Made by a program: the position numbers and the translations under genes
Part shown: in pieces, positions 38,401 through 46,257 of the stretch
Layout: every line of letters begins with the position of its first letter
Numbering within the stretch: the first letter of the stretch is position 1
Notes under the pieces: generated by a model
Told to the model about the DNA's origin: nothing
Database searches by the model: none
Seen by the model: the letters and a program-made list of their open reading frames with translations, nothing else
NCBI RefSeq assembly: GCF_049801075.1
Contig: NZ_JBNAGG010000001.1
Coordinates: 310,001-374,000 of the forward strand
Length of the DNA stretch: 64,000 nucleotides
Direction: 5' to 3'
Source of the DNA: Maritalea sp049801075
Lineage (GTDB): Bacteria > Pseudomonadota > Alphaproteobacteria > Rhizobiales > Devosiaceae

Positions 38401-41400
38401 TATTGATGGCTTGGCGGACTTAGATACGCCGATTCAGCAATTCACTTTGCCGCTGATTGATGAATTGTCTGCACAAAGCACAATTGTAGCACCCAAAACT
38501 ATTGCTGAGATGTTCCAACAGCAAGCGGCGCTGACGCCTTCAACAATTGCGGTTGTGGATGGGTATCACTGGCTAAGCTATCGCGCCCTCATTCAGCATT
38601 CGTGGAAATTGATTGATGAGTTGAAAGTTCAGCTCGGTGACCGCAAGTCCGGCGATGTGATCGGTGTTTATATTCAACCGTCGCGTGAGCATATTGTTGC
38701 ATTGATCGCTCTGGCACAGATGAACATTACCATCTTGCCGCTTGATCCCAGCTATCCCGACGAGATGCTGCAACGCATTGTTGAGAAGGCCAAACCTTCG
38801 CTCATTCTTACCCATCCTAAGGCTGAACCCCGCAGTTTTGCAGATGTTGATGTTTATGAAGTCAATCTGAATCAACCTTCGCAAAACAAACCTGCTTCGC
38901 ATGAGAGCGAAAACCCGCTTTATCTGCTTTTCACCTCTGGTTCGACTGGCGAACCAAAGGGGGTTTATGTGCCCGATGACGCCTTGTGCAATTTGCTTCA
39001 ATGGCAAAAGCAGGAAGGCACATTGGCCAAAGCTGCCATCACGCAGCAATTTTCTAAACTATCATTCGATGTAAGTTTTCAAGAGATCTTCACCACGCTC
39101 ACAACGGGCGGGACGTTCCATATTATCGAGCCTGAGCTAAGGCAAGATCCGGGTATTCTGTTGGAAGAAATGCGTGACAAACGGATTGAGCGCATTTTCT
39201 TACCGTTTGTTGCCCTGAAGCTTTTGGCAGAAACGGCGCTCCGCTCCGGTATTATTTTGCCATATCTAAAAGAAGTTGTTTCAGCGGGTGAAGAGCTTGT
39301 GAGCACGCAGACGCTTAAAGCCTGGTTCAAGCAATTGCCGCAGGCGCGGCTGATCAACCATTACGGGCCGAGCGAAACCCATGTGGTGAGTGCCTATAAT
39401 CTGCCGGAAGATGTAGACCAGTGGCCAGACAGTGCACCAATAGGACGCCCGATTTCTAATGTTTCCTTCCGGATAAAGGATGTACAAAACAGTGAGGATA
39501 GATCCCGCGAACTGTTGGTTTCAGGTGATTTTGTGCGCCCTTGCTATGCTGATGACAAGGATAATGACAAAGCGTTTGAAACTGACGCGGAAGGGCGCGT
39601 TTGGTATAAGACTGGCGATCGTGCGGCAATTGTACGGAACTATCATTTTGCCTATCGCGGCCGATTGGACAATCAGATCAAATTGTCTGGACATCGCGTT
39701 GAGTTGCAGCAAATCGAAGCGGTGCTTAATCGTATGCCCGGCATTGCGCTGGCCATTGTGGTGCAAAAGTCAGACAGTGAACTGGCCTGTTTTTATGAAG
39801 CGAATGGCGCAGCCCCTACCCTGAGTAAAGTCAATGCTCATCTGGCAAAGCACCTTCCGGATTATGTGCGGCTGAATAGCTTTGTGGCGATGGAAAATTG
39901 GCCCAAAACGCCAAGCGGTAAGATTGATCGCAAGAAGCTGAAGCTTCAGAAAATAGAACAAGAACTGCACGCAGATTTCGCTGAAATAGATTGGGGCAGC
40001 CAGACGGAACGTCAGTTAGCTGATCTGTTTAAGGACATCATCCATCGTAAAATTCGACCAGAACAGACTTTCTTCGAAGCAGGTGCAACGAGCCTAGACC
40101 TTATTCGCTATCGGGATGCTTGCCAGTCTGCATTTGGTATTCAGCTGCCTGTCGCCCTGCTTTTTCAATTTAGCAGCATTGAAAAGCTTGCGCGGCATTT
40201 GGGCCCTCAAGAAGAAACCAAAAGTGCGCCGAAACCGGAACGCCATAACAGCCAAGAAAAAATGGCAATTGTGGGTGTTTCGATTAATGTCGCTGGCGCC
40301 GAGAATTATGAGGCGTTTACAGACTTAGTCATCAATAATCGCACGGGCATTGAGCGGTTTGATGCGGCACATGGAAAGATTGGTGCTCGTAGCCAATTGA
40401 AAAATATGATGGGTTTTGACCCTACATATTTCGGCATTTCCAAACCCGAAGCCAAATTGATGGACCCGCAGCAACGTCATTTGCTGATGGGTGCTGTGCA
40501 TTGCTTGCAAGATGCGGGTTTGAACCCACAACATTCACAAGCCCGAATTGGCGTGATGGCGAGCGCTGGTGAAAACACTTATTTTCAGCAGGCATTGAAT
40601 GGTGAATATGATTCTGACTTGCCTGATGGTTTTCAGATGGCGTTGCACCACGATAAGGACTTTTTGGGCTCAAAAATTGCCTACCGGTTGGGATTAAAAG
40701 GTCCAGCGATTGCGGTTCAGGCTGCATGTGGCAGTTCTCTCATCGGGTTGCATATGGCTGCTGGTATGTTGCGCAATGGTGATGCGGACATGATGTTGGT
40801 TGGTGGGTGTTTGATCGATGCCACCTTGCAAGATGGCTACACCTATCGGCCACAACATATTTTTTCCAAGGATGGGTTATGTCGGCCATTTGATCGGGAT
40901 GCGTCCGGCACAATCGGGGCCAGCGGCTATGGCTTTGTGTTGTTGATGCCTTTGTCTAAGGCACTTGATGCTGGGCATAAGGTTTATGCTGTTCTTGAGG
41001 GATCGGCGATCAACAATGATGGCCACGACAAGATGAGTTACACCGCGCCATCTGTTCAAGGGCAAACTCAAGTTTTGCAGTCTGCGTTGGCCAATGCTGG
41101 CTTAAGCGCTGACGACATCACCCTTATCGAAGCGCACGGCACAGGCACGGCGTTGGGCGATCCGATTGAAATTGAAGCACTGCGCCGGGCTTATGGTGAG
41201 CGAGATACCACGCTTACAGTTAGTTCGCTTAAGAGCCAAATTGGCCATATGGGCGCGGCGGCTGGCTTGGTTGGCTTAATCCGCGCAATTGTGGCGTTGA
41301 AAACGAAAACCCTGCCGCCGAACTTGAATTTTAAAGCGTTGAACCCGGAAATTGCTTTGGGGGACACACCCATACACTTCCCAGCGAAAAGCAAGACATG

Positions 41401-44400
41401 GGCGTGCCAAACGCAACGTCGCGCTGGCGTCAGCAGTTTTGGCATCGGCGGCACCAACGCTCACGCGATTGTTGGCGAAGTCGAAACGCTTGCTTCTAAA
41501 TCAAAACAAGCAGTTCCGTTATTTTTGCTTTCAGCGCACAACCAAGATGCATTGGTGATTTGGGCAGAACAAATTGCTGATTATCTGGAGACACAGCCTG
41601 ACCAGCTCAATAATGTCTTGGCATTTTTGCAGTATGGCACGCCGCACCTATCCTACCGTGCAGGCTTTGTGTGTGCAGATGCGAAACAAGCAGTAGCTGC
41701 CTTGCGAAAACTGGATGATGGACGAAAGTCAGCGTCCAATGAACAGATCGACTTGGCGGCAAGTGATGATTTGGAAGAACGTTTGGAGCACTGGCTGGCG
41801 GGCGCGCACCTTTCACCAGAAATTACGCAAATAACCCCTCGTCCACAAGGTTTTCCACTATATCCGTTTATGTTGGAGAATTTTGAATTTGCCAAGAAAG
41901 GCAAGGCGCAAGCTCCAGCAAATTTGGACGACATTCGTCGCTTGGATGCACAGGACTGGCTTTATGCACCTGCTTGGCAAAATTTGGGCCGTTTGAATGG
42001 GCCGCGTGTAAAACGAGATTTGGCGATCATATTGCACGCCGATGGTTTGGATGCCGAAGCGAAAGCCGCGTTGGCGAGCAATTATGAGCAAGTTCACTTT
42101 CTGAAAATTGATGATGATGTTGCTGAAATCACCAAGGAGATTGATCAGAGCGATCCTATCTCGACATTAGATGTGGTCAACTTCGCGCCTGCGCAGCTTG
42201 GACTTGGTGTCTCAAGTGAACAAATAGATCACGCACAAACTTATTGTTTGGACGCAATTCCGGTGGTGCTTGAGTTGGCGCAGCATTTCGATGCATCAAA
42301 ATTGCGCATTGTTCTCGCCTCATGTGAGGCAGCAGATGTTTATGGCGCAAATGAAGCACCACTCGCTGGGCTATTGGCGGGGGCACAATCTGTGTTGACC
42401 AGCGAGTGTAATTTGGCAACCAACTGGATTGATTTCGCGAATGACCGCCTTGAAGACTTGACTGATTTCCTGGCGCGTAGACCTGTTGAAGTTGGTCGTT
42501 ATGCGGTTCGAAATGCCTGTTTATGGCAGCGCGAATTGACGCCTGTCGTTTCGTCAAATTCACAAATTGAGAGATATACTGGGCGGCACTTGGTGATCGG
42601 CGCCAGCGGTGGCATTGGACGAAATATATGCCTTGAGCTTCTGTCCGATTCAAATGCCGTGTTGGACATCACGACACGTAGCGGACAATTGCCTGAATCA
42701 CTTGCGGACCATGCGGACCGGATTACTGTGCATGCTCTCGACCTTGCACAAGAAGATGCAACACTGCCGAAACTGGGCGGCCCGGTTGAAAATGTCGTTT
42801 TTGCGGCTGGCGCGGCCCATGGTGCGCTTATTGCGCATCGTGACAAAGACGCTATGCGTCAAAATAACAAAGTGAAAACCCAAGGCCTATTAAAACTGGA
42901 GAGTTGGGTTGAAAAACAACAGCCAAAGCGCGTCATTTATTGTTCGTCTATGGCCTCTGAATTTGGTGGTCGCGGGCAGTTGGATTATGCGGCGACCAAT
43001 GGGCTGCTGGATAGTTTTGCGCACTGGGTAACCCCTAAAGCGCCAGACACTGTGCGTACGGTTATCAATTGGGATATTTGGCGCGAAAGCGGCATGGCGG
43101 TTGAGGCACTTGAGCATGATGATTTGCACCAATTGCATCTGACTTATGGCTTATCGGACCATGAAGGCCGTTCTATTTTCCGGCGCTGCTTGGCGAGTTC
43201 GCATCCTCAAATTTGTGTGTCGACGGTTGCGCTAAAAGACGCGGTTCAATTTTATCGAACTTCAGAAAAATCCGTAGCGGCACCGAGAAGGACTGACCAA
43301 TCTAAAGACGAGATCATCATCGATTTGGTTCGGGGCATTTCTGGTGAAATCGAAGTCACCACCCACCATAGTTTGGATGAGTTGGGCATCGACTCGCTGG
43401 CGACACTGGATTTGATTGATGAGATCAAGGCGACTTTAGGTGTCGAACCCGCGCTTTCAGAATTGCCGCCCTCATTGACTATTGGCGGACTGGTTGAATT
43501 GATCGTTGGAAAAGACAATTCTTCAGATATTGCCGCGCGTTTATCGGCAATGCTTCAAAGCGTGCTTGGCTTGGATGCATTCGCACCATCCAATTCATTT
43601 GGCGAGTTAGGCCTCGACTCCTTGATGGCATTGGATTTGATCGACGAGATCAAAGCTGCATTTGATGTAAGCCTTCCCGTTTCGGCCTTTCATGAGGACG
43701 CAACGCTGAATGATGTGGTGCAATATGTTGAAGAAGGGCTGGAAAACGGTCAGGTTCAGCAGGATGGCGAAAGCCCATCTTTCTCCGTGGATTGCTGGCA
43801 ACAAGGCGATGGCGAGAAGGTGATATGCTTTATCCATCCGGTGGGTGGCGAAGTGGCTTCTTACAAATCTTTATTTCAACATCTGGACAAAGCCACCACC
43901 GTCTATGCGATTTCCGACCCAAATCTCAGGTCGGAGCCTGGACACCCGTTGACCATCTCGGAACGCGCAAAGGCTTATTTGCACGCGTTGGATGAGAAAA
44001 CTGAACATGGGCGGCAAAATTTGGAACTGGTCGGCTGGTCGTTTGGCGCATGGGTGGCGGCAGAAATGTGTCGTCTAGCAGAGCATCAGGATAAATCGTT
44101 TGGCTATCTGACCATGATTGATCCGCCAGAACCTGATTGCGGCGCTCAAATTGCTGAACATTCCAAAGCGGAAGTGCAAGAGGCGTTCTTGCACGATTTG
44201 GCCCCTCGCCTAAATAAATCACATGCATCGTTACAGAGCCAAATTGCCCCTGAGTTGCAGCAACATTTGGAAAACCTTGTACGGTGCTGTCAGCTTAACA
44301 TGGCGGCGATGCGTGCCCATGTGCCGGGCAAATTACGCCATACGAAAGTGCATCTATTTGTTGCTGGGCATGTTGCTGATGGGCTGCTGGTCGACCCGAT

Positions 44401-44569
44401 TAAGCCGCAGGACCATATGGCTAAATGGGGTCAACGCTTACCTGAACTTATTTATGGAGAGATATTGGAAGCAGACCATTATTCAATCATGCAAGCGCCG
44501 AATATTGAGCGGATTGCGGAACAGTTCTTTTCAGATCACAAACAGCCCATTAGAGTGCCAAGCTTGTGA
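35417..44569 (+). CDS. NRPS5: hybrid NRPS/AT-less PKS, A-T-C-A-T-KS-KR-ACP-ACP-TE
   Basis: The 3050-residue protein looks like a complete small assembly line. Domains: A9 (FTSGSTGKPKA at 150, core Asp194), T9 (Ser537), C (HHILLDG at 718-724), A10 (FTSGSTGEPKG at 1172, core Asp1218), T10 (Ser1559 in AGATS), KS (Cys1771, His1907, His1944), a linker where a cis-AT would be, KR (GASGGIG from 2395; Tyr2524, Asn2528), ACP1 (Ser2660), ACP2 (Ser2735) and TE (Ser2875 in GWSFG, His3021). Codes: A9 D-A-F-F-L-G-V-T-F-K (Val/Ile type), A10 D-V-Q-I-V-A-H-V-V-K (proline type). It begins with an A domain and has no docking domain, so it should initiate its own chain: aliphatic residue, Pro, then a C2 unit reduced to a beta-hydroxy group. 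Confidence 0.95.
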   Translation: MDKFTSLAKRFHDVANDFPHHIAVEDGSTKLTYRELDSLSDQFAHGLTVKKIKIGSIVGLMLPRSWQQIVAILGIVKAGAVVAPLDRQSPKSRIKEMADDIGCALILVDAKSTKIGGQRCAVFASILDAGKMSKFAAHERSKDALSFVFFTSGSTGKPKAVLVPERGVLRLGMQGYIPLDEHVRVGHISNPSFDAINFDIWAPLLNGGTCVVFPDGAFDDFSAFSKQLVDENIDTLFMTVALFNAIVAEQEQCFAGLSTLLIGGEQINTQTVMKWYRNNPKSDCTIYNVYGPTECATFSLNYPIPRDEKAANAPIGRPLPGTKLTVVDADLQKVNDGQKGELLISGDAVALGYHERQNLNDQAFVKLNGKVHYRTGDLVQRNADGTISYVGRIGRQVKVRGFRVEPGEIETILNRHPEIENAHVMAAKSATGVLELHAFVVPAGEVSIDDVHDYLQMHLPTYMMPHHFYRLAHLPTNANGKIDRDALIEAGHPRWQRTNFATELSPEVKALRDIAAAVLEQPDLDAGSTFLSAGGDSLSALRFKHQIARKLRLSLSVGDILSLPLKDLRSKATAIEEAAQAFKLSQSGISPATSEQKRLWLDAQRYPESRAYSVPLVFKITGPVDTEKLEHAFSSLFKHHASFRTAFREIDGELMQVVLDESACTFEAFRAGKYKAKDWEGFAKEAFAQPFDLSEPALCRAYWLPFNGHEGVLLINAHHILLDGWSLNLMLQQLSSLYGGDLLPDDAGPEMGQFAHWQREQFSTDEYAAKRKALHNLWIKDDSIYAPLTAQCACDEMDAFVTRKTFGAEAAQIVRRCASAQNVTPFNLYLAAFSLGYAHITGLQNFKLATPISNRTNPAFAETIGMMANTMLLPVRLPAEQSLNEALATNCSIWAEFLQFDEVAFEHFIEDLTQAGHADAGRFDAMFVLENTDYDQLQLAQCRTKFETPSHVDGKAPITAFVLETADGPELIVEAQSRFFTQEDVDRLCESFEKVIDGLADLDTPIQQFTLPLIDELSAQSTIVAPKTIAEMFQQQAALTPSTIAVVDGYHWLSYRALIQHSWKLIDELKVQLGDRKSGDVIGVYIQPSREHIVALIALAQMNITILPLDPSYPDEMLQRIVEKAKPSLILTHPKAEPRSFADVDVYEVNLNQPSQNKPASHESENPLYLLFTSGSTGEPKGVYVPDDALCNLLQWQKQEGTLAKAAITQQFSKLSFDVSFQEIFTTLTTGGTFHIIEPELRQDPGILLEEMRDKRIERIFLPFVALKLLAETALRSGIILPYLKEVVSAGEELVSTQTLKAWFKQLPQARLINHYGPSETHVVSAYNLPEDVDQWPDSAPIGRPISNVSFRIKDVQNSEDRSRELLVSGDFVRPCYADDKDNDKAFETDAEGRVWYKTGDRAAIVRNYHFAYRGRLDNQIKLSGHRVELQQIEAVLNRMPGIALAIVVQKSDSELACFYEANGAAPTLSKVNAHLAKHLPDYVRLNSFVAMENWPKTPSGKIDRKKLKLQKIEQELHADFAEIDWGSQTERQLADLFKDIIHRKIRPEQTFFEAGATSLDLIRYRDACQSAFGIQLPVALLFQFSSIEKLARHLGPQEETKSAPKPERHNSQEKMAIVGVSINVAGAENYEAFTDLVINNRTGIERFDAAHGKIGARSQLKNMMGFDPTYFGISKPEAKLMDPQQRHLLMGAVHCLQDAGLNPQHSQARIGVMASAGENTYFQQALNGEYDSDLPDGFQMALHHDKDFLGSKIAYRLGLKGPAIAVQAACGSSLIGLHMAAGMLRNGDADMMLVGGCLIDATLQDGYTYRPQHIFSKDGLCRPFDRDASGTIGASGYGFVLLMPLSKALDAGHKVYAVLEGSAINNDGHDKMSYTAPSVQGQTQVLQSALANAGLSADDITLIEAHGTGTALGDPIEIEALRRAYGERDTTLTVSSLKSQIGHMGAAAGLVGLIRAIVALKTKTLPPNLNFKALNPEIALGDTPIHFPAKSKTWACQTQRRAGVSSFGIGGTNAHAIVGEVETLASKSKQAVPLFLLSAHNQDALVIWAEQIADYLETQPDQLNNVLAFLQYGTPHLSYRAGFVCADAKQAVAALRKLDDGRKSASNEQIDLAASDDLEERLEHWLAGAHLSPEITQITPRPQGFPLYPFMLENFEFAKKGKAQAPANLDDIRRLDAQDWLYAPAWQNLGRLNGPRVKRDLAIILHADGLDAEAKAALASNYEQVHFLKIDDDVAEITKEIDQSDPISTLDVVNFAPAQLGLGVSSEQIDHAQTYCLDAIPVVLELAQHFDASKLRIVLASCEAADVYGANEAPLAGLLAGAQSVLTSECNLATNWIDFANDRLEDLTDFLARRPVEVGRYAVRNACLWQRELTPVVSSNSQIERYTGRHLVIGASGGIGRNICLELLSDSNAVLDITTRSGQLPESLADHADRITVHALDLAQEDATLPKLGGPVENVVFAAGAAHGALIAHRDKDAMRQNNKVKTQGLLKLESWVEKQQPKRVIYCSSMASEFGGRGQLDYAATNGLLDSFAHWVTPKAPDTVRTVINWDIWRESGMAVEALEHDDLHQLHLTYGLSDHEGRSIFRRCLASSHPQICVSTVALKDAVQFYRTSEKSVAAPRRTDQSKDEIIIDLVRGISGEIEVTTHHSLDELGIDSLATLDLIDEIKATLGVEPALSELPPSLTIGGLVELIVGKDNSSDIAARLSAMLQSVLGLDAFAPSNSFGELGLDSLMALDLIDEIKAAFDVSLPVSAFHEDATLNDVVQYVEEGLENGQVQQDGESPSFSVDCWQQGDGEKVICFIHPVGGEVASYKSLFQHLDKATTVYAISDPNLRSEPGHPLTISERAKAYLHALDEKTEHGRQNLELVGWSFGAWVAAEMCRLAEHQDKSFGYLTMIDPPEPDCGAQIAEHSKAEVQEAFLHDLAPRLNKSHASLQSQIAPELQQHLENLVRCCQLNMAAMRAHVPGKLRHTKVHLFVAGHVADGLLVDPIKPQDHMAKWGQRLPELIYGEILEADHYSIMQAPNIERIAEQFFSDHKQPIRVPSL
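40261..44540 (+). other. AT-less polyketide module with tandem ACPs and terminal TE
   Basis: The ketosynthase starts at MAIVGVSINVAG and has an intact Cys-His-His set (QAACGSS, EAHGTGT, QIGHMGAAAG). After it comes a post-KS linker of about 130 residues ending near GFPLYPFMLENF, as in trans-AT synthases. No GHSxG acyltransferase motif is present anywhere in the protein. The KR has a Rossmann GASGGIG and the Ser/Tyr/Asn set (YCSSMAS, LDYAATN). Two ACPs (LGIDSLATLDLIDEI and LGLDSLMALDLIDEI) lie 75 residues apart. An acyltransferase must be supplied in trans. Confidence 0.88.
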
Positions 44570-44588
44570 TGGGGAACGCAGCCAAAAT

Positions 44589-44610
44589 ATTTCAAACTGC
44601 TGTTTGAAAT
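44589..44610. repeat. Perfect hairpin between NRPS5 and the ABC transporter genes
   Basis: ATTTCAAAC (44589-44597) and GTTTGAAAT (44602-44610) form a 9-bp stem with a 4-nt loop in the 75-nt gap. No T-run follows, so it is not a typical intrinsic terminator. It may protect or divide the transcript, or be an operator for the transporter genes. Confidence 0.5.
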
Positions 44611-44643
44611 TGGTGCGTTTGGTTCTGGGGAGGACAAAGCCAC

Positions 44644-46200
44644 ATGTTGAGGAGAGTTTTTGCAGCAATCATGCTCACTGTGATGTTCAGTGGGCCAGCG
44701 GCGGCGCAGAATAGTTTGCGTGTTGCCTATGATGCGGACCCGGTTTCATTGGATCCCTATGAGCAGCTTTCCGGTGGCACGTTGCAATTGTCGCATTTGA
44801 TTTTTGATCCGCTGGTGCGATGGACGCAAGATCACGAAATTGAAGCGCGGTTGGCCGAGCGATGGGAATATGTCGCCCCGCAAACGATGCGCTTTCATTT
44901 GCGGGAGAATGTGCAGTTCCATAGTGGCAATCTGCTGACGGCTTATGATGTTGAATGGACATTCAACCGCTTAAAAACCAGTGGTGACTTCAAGGCGATT
45001 TTTGAGCCATTCACGTCTGTTTCAGTGATTGATGACTACACATTCGACGTCAAAATGAGCCAACCCTACCCGCTTGTGTTGAACTCCTTGACTTATCTTT
45101 TCCCGATGGATCGAGCTTTTTACTCCGGTTTGACGGATGATGGACGTGACAAGGCGGAGATCGTCAAACATGGCAATAGCTTCTCTTCTCGCAACGCCTC
45201 TGGCACGGGGCCATTTATCGTTGCAGAGCGCGAACAAGGCGTGAAAAGCGTGTTCACGCGCTTTGATCGCTATTGGGATCAACACTCCAAAGGCAATGTT
45301 GAAGAAATTGTGCTGACGCCGATCAAAGAGGATTCAACGCGGCTGGCGGCTTTGCTGTCGGGTGCGGTTGATTTTATTGCACCTGTTGCCCCATCAAACC
45401 TCAAAAATGTTTCAGACCATCCGCAAACCAAACTCATCACTATGCCCGGCACACGTGCGATCACTTTTCAACTGAACATGGACCGAGTGCCCGCCTTCAA
45501 AGATATCCGAGTGCGGCAGGCAGTCGATTATGCGATTAACAATGCCGGAATTGTTGAGCGCATCATGCATGGATTTGCCACGGTTAGTGCGCAAATGAGT
45601 CCCGAAGGATATGTTGGACATATTCAAGGGCTTACGCCGCGCTATGACTTAGAGAAAGCAAAGGCATTGATGGCGGAAGCCGGATATGCGGATGGTTTTC
45701 AAGTCAGCATGTTGGCGCCGCACAATCGTTATGTGAATGATGAACGCATCGCGCAGGCGGTGGCGTTGATGCTGAGCAAAATCAATATTGAAGTTGATTT
45801 GCAAACCATTCCAAAGGCTCAATATTGGACCCAGTATGACGCGCGCGCCGCTGATATGATGATGATCGGCTGGCATTCAGACACCGAAGACAGCGCAAAT
45901 TTCCACCAATTTTTGACAGCGTGTCCGAATGAAGAAACCGGGCAAGGTCGTTACAACTCATCAGGTTATTGTAACCCCGATGCGGACGAGTTGATGCAGC
46001 GCGCGAATAGTGAGATGGACGCGACCGTGCGAGCGGAGCTATTGCGCGATCTTGAACAGATTTTGTTCGATGATGCCGCTTTTATTCCGCTGCATTGGCA
46101 GAATTTAGCTTGGGGCGTGCGCAACGGCATTTTGGCGGAAGACATTGTGAATGCGCAAAATGCGCCCTATTTCGGCGACCTTGTGATGGAGGCTCAGTAA
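44644..46200 (+). CDS. ABC transporter periplasmic peptide-binding protein (SBP family 5)
   Basis: Family 5 solute-binding proteins capture oligopeptides, dipeptides or similar ligands in the periplasm and hand them to an ABC importer. The 518-residue protein begins with a signal peptide (RRVFAAIMLTVMFSGPAAA, cleavage probably after Ala-Ala-Ala). The mature part starts QNSLRVAYDADPVSLDPYEQ, the usual opening of this family, and includes TAYDVEWTFNRLK and GTGPFIVAE. A GGGGAGGA ribosome-binding site lies about 10 nt upstream of the ATG. It heads a five-gene Dpp/Opp-type transport cassette directly behind the NRPS genes. The ligand could be the cluster's own peptide, a precursor peptide or unrelated peptides. 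Confidence 0.9.
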   Translation: MLRRVFAAIMLTVMFSGPAAAQNSLRVAYDADPVSLDPYEQLSGGTLQLSHLIFDPLVRWTQDHEIEARLAERWEYVAPQTMRFHLRENVQFHSGNLLTAYDVEWTFNRLKTSGDFKAIFEPFTSVSVIDDYTFDVKMSQPYPLVLNSLTYLFPMDRAFYSGLTDDGRDKAEIVKHGNSFSSRNASGTGPFIVAEREQGVKSVFTRFDRYWDQHSKGNVEEIVLTPIKEDSTRLAALLSGAVDFIAPVAPSNLKNVSDHPQTKLITMPGTRAITFQLNMDRVPAFKDIRVRQAVDYAINNAGIVERIMHGFATVSAQMSPEGYVGHIQGLTPRYDLEKAKALMAEAGYADGFQVSMLAPHNRYVNDERIAQAVALMLSKINIEVDLQTIPKAQYWTQYDARAADMMMIGWHSDTEDSANFHQFLTACPNEETGQGRYNSSGYCNPDADELMQRANSEMDATVRAELLRDLEQILFDDAAFIPLHWQNLAWGVRNGILAEDIVNAQNAPYFGDLVMEAQ

Positions 46201-46257
46201 TGCAATTTCACGACCATTTTCACTTGAGCTGCAACCGCGAGTTTTGTTTGAGATAAG

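Noticed and set aside
9940..44569. Epimerisation domains
   Set aside because: Each HHxxxDG-like motif could be assigned to a condensation domain positioned before an A domain; none follows a T domain as a separate E domain.
44589..44610. Intrinsic terminator after NRPS5
   Set aside because: The hairpin is not followed by a T-run on either strand in the right position, so it is listed only as an inverted repeat.
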